From: Litoditis marina
Taxonomy: Eukaryota; Nematoda; Chromadorea; Rhabditida; Rhabditidae
Assembly: GCA_964036275.1 (NCBI GenBank)
Contig: OZ038433.1
Span: 46,009,097 to 46,073,096 of the forward strand
Length of the DNA stretch: 64,000 bases
Direction: 5' to 3'
Under the pieces are notes generated by a model. The model searched no databases and was not told the DNA's origin. It worked only from the letters and a program-made list of their open reading frames with translations. Below, piece by piece: positions 1 through 10,486 of the stretch. Both the position numbers and the translations under genes were made by a program. Position 1 is the stretch's first letter, and the number at the start of each line of letters is the position of its first letter.

Positions 1-15
1 GATTGCAAATGGCAA

Positions 16-87
16 AAATCTACAGGTATTTGAACCTCCCCCCTCCGGCACGGGAGGCGGCAGCACTATCCACTAGGCCACCGGACA
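16..87 (-). pseudogene. tRNA-like sequence with A and B boxes (first of 12 in array 1)
   Basis: With T80 taken as tRNA position 8, a 72-nt frame fits standard tRNA numbering without gaps. The A box is TGGCCTAGTGG (80-70). The B box is GGTTCAAATACC (36-25), with G52 at base 36. T33 is followed by CCC at anticodon positions. Five Ts (18-14) overlap the 3' end. Pairing is poor: the acceptor arm does not pair, the anticodon stem has 3 of 5 pairs and the T stem about 2 of 5. It is therefore not a working tRNA, but a decayed tRNA or tRNA-derived Pol III unit. It recurs every 1367 bp, the last array 1 copy being 15053-15124. Confidence 0.4.
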
Positions 88-366
88 CCTCCGAGCCGGA
101 ATGCTTGTTTCGGGGGCAAGAGCGCGCGGTTCACTGTTGTATATGGAAATGTTAGGTTTTTCATAGATGAGATAAATGATTTAGCTCTCAATTCTCAATT
201 GTAGCCCTCAGATGTGGAGCAAATTTCAATTTCGTTCTCTGGCACGAAACTCGATGAGAATTTGGAAAAACTATCGGAAAATGTACGAATAGCTTTTGTA
301 AAAGTATTTTCTATGATGTGTAACTTAAATTGAGGTGTATGGGGGAAAAAAGTTCGACTTTTGTTT

Positions 367-381
367 CACGTGACTCACGTG
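367..381. promoter_or_regulatory. E-box pair, 9-bp spacing (first of one per unit)
   Basis: Two CACGTG palindromes start at 367 and 376, 9 bp apart. They lie about 160-175 bp 3' of the SL1 gene on the minus strand. CACGTG is the classic site for basic helix-loop-helix factors of the Myc/Max/USF/TFEB type. The pair recurs every 1367 bp through both arrays. The motif is seen; use as a binding site is inferred. Confidence 0.5.
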
Positions 382-494
382 GGAAAACGTGCATTTTCAC
401 GGGTCCACACCTACTAAACATGCATGAACATCCCTTTTGTTGCCGATGTGGAGCAAACTACAACGTTTCTTTTAGAGAACACCTGTTTTCTGCT

Positions 495-518
495 CACGTG
501 AGACACGTGACACACGTG
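495..518. promoter_or_regulatory. E-box triplet, 9-bp spacing (first of one per unit)
   Basis: Three CACGTG sites start at 495, 504 and 513, evenly spaced by 9 bp. They sit 25-48 bp beyond the estimated 3' end of SL1 RNA. That position could serve SL1 3'-end formation, enhancer function or the chromatin of the repeat. The triplet recurs in every unit, including the unit ending in each broken SL1 gene. Confidence 0.5.
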
Positions 519-542
519 TTTTTACTTTTGTACACATTCTTA

Positions 543-637
543 GTGCCCTCCTACTGGAGGGCGTTCCAAAATTTGTCTTAACCACAACTTTCATTGGGTC
601 AGAACGAGAAAGTACCTCAAACTTGGGTAATTAAACC
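543..637 (-). ncRNA. sls-1: SL1 spliced-leader RNA, array 1 copy 1
   Basis: Donor snRNA for nematode trans-splicing. Its capped 22-nt leader is joined to the 5' end of many mRNAs. The leader is 637-616 on the minus strand, starting GGTTTAATTACC and ending CAAGTTTGAG, and matches canonical SL1. A GT splice donor follows at 615-614. Downstream is the Sm-binding site AATTTTGGAA (573-564), then a 7-bp stem GCCCTCC/GGAGGGC with a 4-nt loop (562-545). Length is about 95 nt; the 3' end is estimated from that stem. Upstream (638 onward) is the Pol II promoter region. The gene symbol follows C. elegans usage. Confidence 0.95.
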
Positions 638-712
638 AACGAGAGGGTAGGATAGTGGTGGACGCTCATGAGACGTATGTATATTGGTCTGGCCGGCTGG
701 CCAAAACGCCCC
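638..712 (-). promoter_or_regulatory. SL1 RNA promoter region (first of one per unit)
   Basis: The 75 bp directly upstream of the SL1 start. Nematode SL1 and snRNA genes use a proximal sequence element around 50-65 bp upstream, so that element should lie near 685-702, which includes the inverted motif GGCCGGCTGGCC (691-702). I cannot match a precise consensus from memory. The only variant seen is T to C at unit position 678 (42674 and 44041). The whole region is absent from both broken SL1 genes. Confidence 0.5.
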
Positions 713-794
713 CTTTAAGCGCTAAAACAGATAGTATTTGGTTTGTTTGGGCGCTAAAACTAAGGAAATTCGATCTAGTTTTAAATAAAAATGT

Positions 795-799
795 AAAAA
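795..799 (-). terminator. Pol III T5 terminator of 5S rRNA (first of one per unit)
   Basis: Five consecutive Ts on the minus strand start at the last base of 5S rRNA, the usual Pol III stop. Present behind every 5S copy. Confidence 0.85.
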
Positions 800-917
800 G
801 CTTACGGCACCCGGGATTCCCAAGCCGTCTCCGATCCAAGTACTAACCGGGCCCAACGTTGCTTGACTTGCCAGATCGGACGGGATGGCGTATTTTCAAC
901 GTGGTATGGTCGTAAGC
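799..917 (-). rRNA. 5S ribosomal RNA, array 1 copy 1
   Basis: The 5S rRNA of the large ribosomal subunit, transcribed by RNA polymerase III from an internal promoter. The minus strand starts GCTTACGACCATACCACG and ends CCGGGTGCCGTAAGCT. In between are the conserved metazoan blocks CCCGTCCGATCTGG, GGTTAGTACTTGGATCGGAG and GGGAATCCC. The first and last bases pair as helix I (GCTTACG with CGTAAGC). Length is 119 nt, as I recall for C. elegans 5S. Five Ts on the minus strand (799-795) follow at once and serve as the Pol III terminator. Its SL1 partner (543-637) lies 161 bp downstream on the same strand. Confidence 0.97.
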
Positions 918-1045
918 GAAAGCATTGGGGGGTCTACTAGGGACATGCTGGAGGCAGATTTACGCAACTAGGACACATAAAACATAAATAAACAATTTCA
1001 TAACTTTCCCAGCCACTAATTTGCTAAATTTCTCAGTCACAAGGT

Positions 1046-1062
1046 CACGTGGTTTCCACGTG
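1046..1062. promoter_or_regulatory. E-box pair upstream of 5S (first of one per unit)
   Basis: CACGTG at 1046-1051 and 1057-1062, 11 bp apart, 130-145 bp upstream of the 5S start on the minus strand. In the unit at about 44.4 kb the second site is mutated to CGCGTG (near 44421); all other copies examined keep it. Confidence 0.45.
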
Positions 1063-1282
1063 AATTCGGACAAAACGCGCGAAAATAGCAGTTCTAACGG
1101 TCTTTCCTCGCCCATAATTCGAACAATTGTTAATTATATCTCGCAATCTCTTGATCTACCAGTCGAGAATACAGTTTTCTGTGAGTCAACCGCTGTACAA
1201 GTCACCAACTTTTCCCCATCCCCAGCTATAGCCCTGTAGAATCGCGGTTTTTCGCTCATATCTCAGCTTTGGAGGGTCGAAA

Positions 1283-1324
1283 CACAAAAATGACAAGATT
1301 TCCGCGATCGGCACGTCATTTTGT
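1283..1324. other. Inverted repeat in the unit spacer (first complete one)
   Basis: AAAATGAC (1287-1294) and GTCATTTT (1315-1322) pair, extended by ACA/TGT with one bulged A, around a 20-nt loop. It lies far upstream of 5S and is kept in all units. No role is known to me. Confidence 0.3.
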
Positions 1325-1909
1325 ATGCACACGGCACGAAAAGAAGCTAATTCGGAGAAAATTTCCCGATTGCAAATGGCAAAAATCTACAGGTATTTGA
1401 ACCTCCCCCCTCCGGCACGGGAGGCGGCAGCACTATCCACTAGGCCACCGGACACTTCCGAGCCGGAATGCTTGTTTCGGGGGCAAGAGCGCGCGGTTCA
1501 CTGTTGTATATGGAAATGTTAGGTTTTTCATAGATGAGATAAATGATTTAGCTCTCAATTCTCAATTGTAGCCCTCAGATGTGGAGCAAATTTCAATTTC
1601 GTTCTCTGGCACGAAACTCGATGAGAATTTGGAAAAACTATCGGAAAATGTACGAATAGCTTTTGTAAAAGTATTTTCTATGATGTGTAACTTAAATTGA
1701 GGTGTATGGGGGAAAAAAGTTCGACTTTTGTTTCACGTGACTCACGTGGGAAAACGTGCATTTTCACGGGTCCACACCTACTAAACATGCATGAACATCC
1801 CTTTTGTTGCCGATGTGGAGCAAACTACAACGTTTCTTTTAGAGAACACCTGTTTTCTGCTCACGTGAGACACGTGACACACGTGTTTTTACTTTTGTAC
1901 ACATTCTTA

Positions 1910-2004
1910 GTGCCCTCCTACTGGAGGGCGTTCCAAAATTTGTCTTAACCACAACTTTCATTGGGTCAGAACGAGAAAGTACCTCAAACTTGGGTAATTA
2001 AACC
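1910..2004 (-). ncRNA. sls-1: SL1 spliced-leader RNA, array 1 copy 2
   Basis: Leader, splice donor, Sm site and 3' stem all as in the copy at 543-637. Confidence 0.95.
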
Positions 2005-2165
2005 AACGAGAGGGTAGGATAGTGGTGGACGCTCATGAGACGTATGTATATTGGTCTGGCCGGCTGGCCAAAACGCCCCCTTTAAGCGCTAAAACAGATA
2101 GTATTTGGTTTGTTTGGGCGCTAAAACTAAGGAAATTCGATCTAGTTTTAAATAAAAATGTAAAA

Positions 2166-2284
2166 AGCTTACGGCACCCGGGATTCCCAAGCCGTCTCCG
2201 ATCCAAGTACTAACCGGGCCCAACGTTGCTTGACTTGCCAGATCGGACGGGATGGCGTATTTTCAACGTGGTATGGTCGTAAGC
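2166..2284 (-). rRNA. 5S ribosomal RNA, array 1 copy 2
   Basis: Same as the copy at 799-917 by eye; SL1 partner at 1910-2004. Confidence 0.97.
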
Positions 2285-3276
2285 GAAAGCATTGGGGGGT
2301 CTACTAGGGACATGCTGGAGGCAGATTTACGCAACTAGGACACATAAAACATAAATAAACAATTTCATAACTTTCCCAGCCACTAATTTGCTAAATTTCT
2401 CAGTCACAAGGTCACGTGGTTTCCACGTGAATTCGGACAAAACGCGCGAAAATAGCAGTTCTAACGGTCTTTCCTCGCCCATAATTCGAACAATTGTTAA
2501 TTATATCTCGCAATCTCTTGATCTACCAGTCGAGAATACAGTTTTCTGTGAGTCAACCGCTGTACAAGTCACCAACTTTTCCCCATCCCCAGCTATAGCC
2601 CTGTAGAATCGCGGTTTTTCGCTCATATCTCAGCTTTGGAGGGTCGAAACACAAAAATGACAAGATTTCCGCGATCGGCACGTCATTTTGTATGCACACG
2701 GCACGAAAAGAAGCTAATTCGGAGAAAATTTCCCGATTGCAAATGGCAAAAATCTACAGGTATTTGAACCTCCCCCCTCCGGCACGGGAGGCGGCAGCAC
2801 TATCCACTAGGCCACCGGACACCTCCGAGCCGGAATGCTTGTTTCGGGGGCAAGAGCGCGCGGTTCACTGTTGTATATGGAAATGTTAGGTTTTTCATAG
2901 ATGAGATAAATGATTTAGCTCTCAATTCTCAATTGTAGCCCTCAGATGTGGAGCAAATTTCAATTTCGTTCTCTGGCACGAAACTCGATGAGAATTTGGA
3001 AAAACTATCGGAAAATGTACGAATAGCTTTTGTAAAAGTATTTTCTATGATGTGTAACTTAAATTGAGGTGTATGGGGGAAAAAAGTTCGACTTTTGTTT
3101 CACGTGACTCACGTGGGAAAACGTGCATTTTCACGGGTCCACACCTACTAAACATGCATGAACATCCCTTTTGTTGCCGATGTGGAGCAAACTACAACGT
3201 TTCTTTTAGAGAACACCTGTTTTCTGCTCACGTGAGACACGTGACACACGTGTTTTTACTTTTGTACACATTCTTA

Positions 3277-3371
3277 GTGCCCTCCTACTGGAGGGCGTTC
3301 CAAAATTTGTCTTAACCACAACTTTCATTGGGTCAGAACGAGAAAGTACCTCAAACTTGGGTAATTAAACC
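3277..3371 (-). ncRNA. sls-1: SL1 spliced-leader RNA, array 1 copy 3
   Basis: Leader, splice donor, Sm site and 3' stem all as in the copy at 543-637. Confidence 0.95.
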
Positions 3372-3532
3372 AACGAGAGGGTAGGATAGTGGTGGACGCT
3401 CATGAGACGTATGTATATTGGTCTGGCCGGCTGGCCAAAACGCCCCCTTTAAGCGCTAAAACAGATAGTATTTGGTTTGTTTGGGCGCTAAAACTAAGGA
3501 AATTCGATCTAGTTTTAAATAAAAATGTAAAA

Positions 3533-3651
3533 AGCTTACGGCACCCGGGATTCCCAAGCCGTCTCCGATCCAAGTACTAACCGGGCCCAACGTTGCTTGA
3601 CTTGCCAGATCGGACGGGATGGCGTATTTTCAACGTGGTATGGTCGTAAGC
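3533..3651 (-). rRNA. 5S ribosomal RNA, array 1 copy 3
   Basis: Same as the copy at 799-917 by eye; SL1 partner at 3277-3371. The spacer of this unit has a private A-to-G change near 3729. Confidence 0.97.
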
Positions 3652-4643
3652 GAAAGCATTGGGGGGTCTACTAGGGACATGCTGGAGGCAGATTTACGCA
3701 ACTAGGACACATAAAACATAAATAAACAGTTTCATAACTTTCCCAGCCACTAATTTGCTAAATTTCTCAGTCACAAGGTCACGTGGTTTCCACGTGAATT
3801 CGGACAAAACGCGCGAAAATAGCAGTTCTAACGGTCTTTCCTCGCCCATAATTCGAACAATTGTTAATTATATCTCGCGATCTCTTGATCTACCAGTCGA
3901 GAATACAGTTTTCTGTGAGTCAACCGCTGTACAAGTCACCAACTTTTCCCCATCCCCAGCTATAGCCCTGTAGAATCGCGGTTTTTCGCTCATATCTCAG
4001 CTTTGGAGGGTCGAAACACAAAAATGACAAGATTTCCGCGATCGGCACGTCATTTTGTATGCACACGGCACGAAAAGAAGCTAATTCGGAGAAAATTTCC
4101 CGATTGCAAATGGCAAAAATCTACAGGTATTTGAACCTCCCCCCTCCGGCACGGGAGGCGGCAGCACTATCCACTAGGCCACCGGACACCTCCGAGCCGG
4201 AATGCTTGTTTCGGGGGCAAGAGCGCGCGGTTCACTGTTGTATATGGAAATGTTAGGTTTTTCATAGATGAGATAAATGATTTAGCTCTCAATTCTCAAT
4301 TGTAGCCCTCAGATGTGGAGCAAATTTCAATTTCGTTCTCTGGCACGAAACTCGATGAGAATTTGGAAAAACTATCGGAAAATGTACGAATAGCTTTTGT
4401 AAAAGTATTTTCTATGATGTGTAACTTAAATTGAGGTGTATGGGGGAAAAAAGTTCGACTTTTGTTTCACGTGACTCACGTGGGAAAACGTGCATTTTCA
4501 CGGGTCCACACCTACTAAACATGCATGAACATCCCTTTTGTTGCCGATGTGGAGCAAACTACAACGTTTCTTTTAGAGAACACCTGTTTTCTGCTCACGT
4601 GAGACACGTGACACACGTGTTTTTACTTTTGTACACATTCTTA

Positions 4644-4738
4644 GTGCCCTCCTACTGGAGGGCGTTCCAAAATTTGTCTTAACCACAACTTTCATTGGGT
4701 CAGAACGAGAAAGTACCTCAAACTTGGGTAATTAAACC
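4644..4738 (-). ncRNA. sls-1: SL1 spliced-leader RNA, array 1 copy 4
   Basis: Leader, splice donor, Sm site and 3' stem all as in the copy at 543-637. Confidence 0.95.
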
Positions 4739-4899
4739 AACGAGAGGGTAGGATAGTGGTGGACGCTCATGAGACGTATGTATATTGGTCTGGCCGGCTG
4801 GCCAAAACGCCCCCTTTAAGCGCTAAAACAGATAGTATTTGGTTTGTTTGGGCGCTAAAACTAAGGAAATTCGATCTAGTTTTAAATAAAAATGTAAAA

Positions 4900-5018
4900 A
4901 GCTTACGGCACCCGGGATTCCCAAGCCGTCTCCGATCCAAGTACTAACCGGGCCCAACGTTGCTTGACTTGCCAGATCGGACGGGATGGCGTATTTTCAA
5001 CGTGGTATGGTCGTAAGC
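4900..5018 (-). rRNA. 5S ribosomal RNA, array 1 copy 4
   Basis: Same as the copy at 799-917 by eye; SL1 partner at 4644-4738. Confidence 0.97.
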
Positions 5019-6010
5019 GAAAGCATTGGGGGGTCTACTAGGGACATGCTGGAGGCAGATTTACGCAACTAGGACACATAAAACATAAATAAACAATTTC
5101 ATAACTTTCCCAGCCACTAATTTGCTAAATTTCTCAGTCACAAGGTCACGTGGTTTCCACGTGAATTCGGACAAAACGCGCGAAAATAGCAGTTCTAACG
5201 GTCTTTCCTCGCCCATAATTCGAACAATTGTTAATTATATCTCGCGATCTCTTGATCTACCAGTCGAGAATACAGTTTTCTGTGAGTCAACCGCTGTACA
5301 AGTCACCAACTTTTCCCCATCCCCAGCTATAGCCCTGTAGAATCGCGGTTTTTCGCTCATATCTCAGCTTTGGAGGGTCGAAACACAAAAATGACAAGAT
5401 TTCCGCGATCGGCACGTCATTTTGTATGCACACGGCACGAAAAGAAGCTAATTCGGAGAAAATTTCCCGATTGCAAATGGCAAAAATCTACAGGTATTTG
5501 AACCTCCCCCCTCCGGCACGGGAGGCGGCAGCACTATCCACTAGGCCACCGGACACCTCCGAGCCGGAATGCTTGTTTCGGGGGCAAGAGCGCGCGGTTC
5601 ACTGTTGTATATGGAAATGTTAGGTTTTTCATAGATGAGATAAATGATTTAGCTCTCAATTCTCAATTGTAGCCCTCAGATGTGGAGCAAATTTCAATTT
5701 CGTTCTCTGGCACGAAACTCGATGAGAATTTGGAAAAACTATCGGAAAATGTACGAATAGCTTTTGTAAAAGTATTTTCTATGATGTGTAACTTAAATTG
5801 AGGTGTATGGGGGAAAAAAGTTCGACTTTTGTTTCACGTGACTCACGTGGGAAAACGTGCATTTTCACGGGTCCACACCTACTAAACATGCATGAACATC
5901 CCTTTTGTTGCCGATGTGGAGCAAACTACAACGTTTCTTTTAGAGAACACCTGTTTTCTGCTCACGTGAGACACGTGACACACGTGTTTTTACTTTTGTA
6001 CACATTCTTA

Positions 6011-6105
6011 GTGCCCTCCTACTGGAGGGCGTTCCAAAATTTGTCTTAACCACAACTTTCATTGGGTCAGAACGAGAAAGTACCTCAAACTTGGGTAATT
6101 AAACC
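6011..6105 (-). ncRNA. sls-1: SL1 spliced-leader RNA, array 1 copy 5
   Basis: Leader, splice donor, Sm site and 3' stem all as in the copy at 543-637. Confidence 0.95.
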
Positions 6106-6266
6106 AACGAGAGGGTAGGATAGTGGTGGACGCTCATGAGACGTATGTATATTGGTCTGGCCGGCTGGCCAAAACGCCCCCTTTAAGCGCTAAAACAGAT
6201 AGTATTTGGTTTGTTTGGGCGCTAAAACTAAGGAAATTCGATCTAGTTTTAAATAAAAATGTAAAA

Positions 6267-6385
6267 AGCTTACGGCACCCGGGATTCCCAAGCCGTCTCC
6301 GATCCAAGTACTAACCGGGCCCAACGTTGCTTGACTTGCCAGATCGGACGGGATGGCGTATTTTCAACGTGGTATGGTCGTAAGC
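6267..6385 (-). rRNA. 5S ribosomal RNA, array 1 copy 5
   Basis: Same as the copy at 799-917 by eye; SL1 partner at 6011-6105. Confidence 0.97.
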
Positions 6386-7377
6386 GAAAGCATTGGGGGG
6401 TCTACTAGGGACATGCTGGAGGCAGATTTACGCAACTAGGACACATAAAACATAAATAAACAATTTCATAACTTTCCCAGCCACTAATTTGCTAAATTTC
6501 TCAGTCACAAGGTCACGTGGTTTCCACGTGAATTCGGACAAAACGCGCGAAAATAGCAGTTCTAACGGTCTTTCCTCGCCCATAATTCGAACAATTGTTA
6601 ATTATATCTCGCAATCTCTTGATCTACCAGTCGAGAATACAGTTTTCTGTGAGTCAACCGCTGTACAAGTCACCAACTTTTCCCCATCCCCAGCTATAGC
6701 CCTGTAGAATCGCGGTTTTTCGCTCATATCTCAGCTTTGGAGGGTCGAAACACAAAAATGACAAGATTTCCGCGATCGGCACGTCATTTTGTATGCACAC
6801 GGCACGAAAAGAAGCTAATTCGGAGAAAATTTCCCGATTGCAAATGGCAAAAATCTACAGGTATTTGAACCTCCCCCCTCCGGCACGGGAGGCGGCAGCA
6901 CTATCCACTAGGCCACCGGACACCTCCGAGCCGGAATGCTTGTTTCGGGGGCAAGAGCGCGCGGTTCACTGTTGTATATGGAAATGTTAGGTTTTTCATA
7001 GATGAGATAAATGATTTAGCTCTCAATTCTCAATTGTAGCCCTCAGATGTGGAGCAAATTTCAATTTCGTTCTCTGGCACGAAACTCGATGAGAATTTGG
7101 AAAAACTATCGGAAAATGTACGAATAGCTTTTGTAAAAGTATTTTCTATGATGTGTAACTTAAATTGAGGTGTATGGGGGAAAAAAGTTCGACTTTTGTT
7201 TCACGTGACTCACGTGGGAAAACGTGCATTTTCACGGGTCCACACCTACTAAACATGCATGAACATCCCTTTTGTTGCCGATGTGGAGCAAACTACAACG
7301 TTTCTTTTAGAGAACACCTGTTTTCTGCTCACGTGAGACACGTGACACACGTGTTTTTACTTTTGTACACATTCTTA

Positions 7378-7472
7378 GTGCCCTCCTACTGGAGGGCGTT
7401 CCAAAATTTGTCTTAACCACAACTTTCATTGGGTCAGAACGAGAAAGTACCTCAAACTTGGGTAATTAAACC
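7378..7472 (-). ncRNA. sls-1: SL1 spliced-leader RNA, array 1 copy 6
   Basis: Leader, splice donor, Sm site and 3' stem all as in the copy at 543-637. Confidence 0.95.
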
Positions 7473-7633
7473 AACGAGAGGGTAGGATAGTGGTGGACGC
7501 TCATGAGACGTATGTATATTGGTCTGGCCGGCTGGCCAAAACGCCCCCTTTAAGCGCTAAAACAGATAGTATTTGGTTTGTTTGGGCGCTAAAACTAAGG
7601 AAATTCGATCTAGTTTTAAATAAAAATGTAAAA

Positions 7634-7752
7634 AGCTTACGGCACCCGGGATTCCCAAGCCGTCTCCGATCCAAGTACTAACCGGGCCCAACGTTGCTTG
7701 ACTTGCCAGATCGGACGGGATGGCGTATTTTCAACGTGGTATGGTCGTAAGC
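7634..7752 (-). rRNA. 5S ribosomal RNA, array 1 copy 6
   Basis: Same as the copy at 799-917 by eye; SL1 partner at 7378-7472. Confidence 0.97.
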
Positions 7753-8744
7753 GAAAGCATTGGGGGGTCTACTAGGGACATGCTGGAGGCAGATTTACGC
7801 AACTAGGACACATAAAACATAAATAAACAATTTCATAACTTTCCCAGCCACTAATTTGCTAAATTTCTCAGTCACAAGGTCACGTGGTTTCCACGTGAAT
7901 TCGGACAAAACGCGCGAAAATAGCAGTTCTAACGGTCTTTCCTCGCCCATAATTCGAACAATTGTTAATTATATCTCGCAATCTCTTGATCTACCAGTCG
8001 AGAATACAGTTTTCTGTGAGTCAACCGCTGTACAAGTCACCAACTTTTCCCCATCCCCAGCTATAGCCCTGTAGAATCGCGGTTTTTCGCTCATATCTCA
8101 GCTTTGGAGGGTCGAAACACAAAAATGACAAGATTTCCGCGATCGGCACGTCATTTTGTATGCACACGGCACGAAAAGAAGCTAATTCGGAGAAAATTTC
8201 CCGATTGCAAATGGCAAAAATCTACAGGTATTTGAACCTCCCCCCTCCGGCACGGGAGGCGGCAGCACTATCCACTAGGCCACCGGACACCTCCGAGCCG
8301 GAATGCTTGTTTCGGGGGCAAGAGCGCGCGGTTCACTGTTGTATATGGAAATGTTAGGTTTTTCATAGATGAGATAAATGATTTAGCTCTCAATTCTCAA
8401 TTGTAGCCCTCAGATGTGGAGCAAATTTCAATTTCGTTCTCTGGCACGAAACTCGATGAGAATTTGGAAAAACTATCGGAAAATGTACGAATAGCTTTTG
8501 TAAAAGTATTTTCTATGATGTGTAACTTAAATTGAGGTGTATGGGGGAAAAAAGTTCGACTTTTGTTTCACGTGACTCACGTGGGAAAACGTGCATTTTC
8601 ACGGGTCCACACCTACTAAACATGCATGAACATCCCTTTTGTTGCCGATGTGGAGCAAACTACAACGTTTCTTTTAGAGAACACCTGTTTTCTGCTCACG
8701 TGAGACACGTGACACACGTGTTTTTACTTTTGTACACATTCTTA

Positions 8745-8839
8745 GTGCCCTCCTACTGGAGGGCGTTCCAAAATTTGTCTTAACCACAACTTTCATTGGG
8801 TCAGAACGAGAAAGTACCTCAAACTTGGGTAATTAAACC
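8745..8839 (-). ncRNA. sls-1: SL1 spliced-leader RNA, array 1 copy 7
   Basis: Leader, splice donor, Sm site and 3' stem all as in the copy at 543-637. Confidence 0.95.
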
Positions 8840-9000
8840 AACGAGAGGGTAGGATAGTGGTGGACGCTCATGAGACGTATGTATATTGGTCTGGCCGGCT
8901 GGCCAAAACGCCCCCTTTAAGCGCTAAAACAGATAGTATTTGGTTTGTTTGGGCGCTAAAACTAAGGAAATTCGATCTAGTTTTAAATAAAAATGTAAAA

Positions 9001-9119
9001 AGCTTACGGCACCCGGGATTCCCAAGCCGTCTCCGATCCAAGTACTAACCGGGCCCAACGTTGCTTGACTTGCCAGATCGGACGGGATGGCGTATTTTCA
9101 ACGTGGTATGGTCGTAAGC
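9001..9119 (-). rRNA. 5S ribosomal RNA, array 1 copy 7
   Basis: Same as the copy at 799-917 by eye; SL1 partner at 8745-8839. Confidence 0.97.
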
Positions 9120-10111
9120 GAAAGCATTGGGGGGTCTACTAGGGACATGCTGGAGGCAGATTTACGCAACTAGGACACATAAAACATAAATAAACAATTT
9201 CATAACTTTCCCAGCCACTAATTTGCTAAATTTCTCAGTCACAAGGTCACGTGGTTTCCACGTGAATTCGGACAAAACGCGCGAAAATAGCAGTTCTAAC
9301 GGTCTTTCCTCGCCCATAATTCGAACAATTGTTAATTATATCTCGCAATCTCTTGATCTACCAGTCGAGAATACAGTTTTCTGTGAGTCAACCGCTGTAC
9401 AAGTCACCAACTTTTCCCCATCCCCAGCTATAGCCCTGTAGAATCGCGGTTTTTCGCTCATATCTCAGCTTTGGAGGGTCGAAACACAAAAATGACAAGA
9501 TTTCCGCGATCGGCACGTCATTTTGTATGCACACGGCACGAAAAGAAGCTAATTCGGAGAAAATTTCCCGATTGCAAATGGCAAAAATCTACAGGTATTT
9601 GAACCTCCCCCCTCCGGCACGGGAGGCGGCAGCACTATCCACTAGGCCACCGGACACCTCCGAGCCGGAATGCTTGTTTCGGGGGCAAGAGCGCGCGGTT
9701 CACTGTTGTATATGGAAATGTTAGGTTTTTCATAGATGAGATAAATGATTTAGCTCTCAATTCTCAATTGTAGCCCTCAGATGTGGAGCAAATTTCAATT
9801 TCGTTCTCTGGCACGAAACTCGATGAGAATTTGGAAAAACTATCGGAAAATGTACGAATAGCTTTTGTAAAAGTATTTTCTATGATGTGTAACTTAAATT
9901 GAGGTGTATGGGGGAAAAAAGTTCGACTTTTGTTTCACGTGACTCACGTGGGAAAACGTGCATTTTCACGGGTCCACACCTACTAAACATGCATGAACAT
10001 CCCTTTTGTTGCCGATGTGGAGCAAACTACAACGTTTCTTTTAGAGAACACCTGTTTTCTGCTCACGTGAGACACGTGACACACGTGTTTTTACTTTTGT
10101 ACACATTCTTA

Positions 10112-10206
10112 GTGCCCTCCTACTGGAGGGCGTTCCAAAATTTGTCTTAACCACAACTTTCATTGGGTCAGAACGAGAAAGTACCTCAAACTTGGGTAAT
10201 TAAACC
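10112..10206 (-). ncRNA. sls-1: SL1 spliced-leader RNA, array 1 copy 8
   Basis: Leader, splice donor, Sm site and 3' stem all as in the copy at 543-637. Confidence 0.95.
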
Positions 10207-10367
10207 AACGAGAGGGTAGGATAGTGGTGGACGCTCATGAGACGTATGTATATTGGTCTGGCCGGCTGGCCAAAACGCCCCCTTTAAGCGCTAAAACAGA
10301 TAGTATTTGGTTTGTTTGGGCGCTAAAACTAAGGAAATTCGATCTAGTTTTAAATAAAAATGTAAAA

Positions 10368-10486
10368 AGCTTACGGCACCCGGGATTCCCAAGCCGTCTC
10401 CGATCCAAGTACTAACCGGGCCCAACGTTGCTTGACTTGCCAGATCGGACGGGATGGCGTATTTTCAACGTGGTATGGTCGTAAGC
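10368..10486 (-). rRNA. 5S ribosomal RNA, array 1 copy 8
   Basis: Same as the copy at 799-917 by eye; SL1 partner at 10112-10206. Confidence 0.97.

Noticed and set aside
16..87. Functional tRNA-Gly(CCC)
   Set aside because: Acceptor arm unpaired and T stem mostly mismatched; only the promoter boxes, spacing and terminator are tRNA-like.
330..1522. Four open frames of 63-83 codons repeated in each 1367-bp unit (first set 330-581, 655-846, 1021-1239, 1325-1522)
   Set aside because: Most start at TTG or GTG. One is antisense to SL1, one is antisense to 5S and one is antisense to the tRNA-like sequence. They stay open only because the units are near-identical, so repetition is not evidence of selection on protein.
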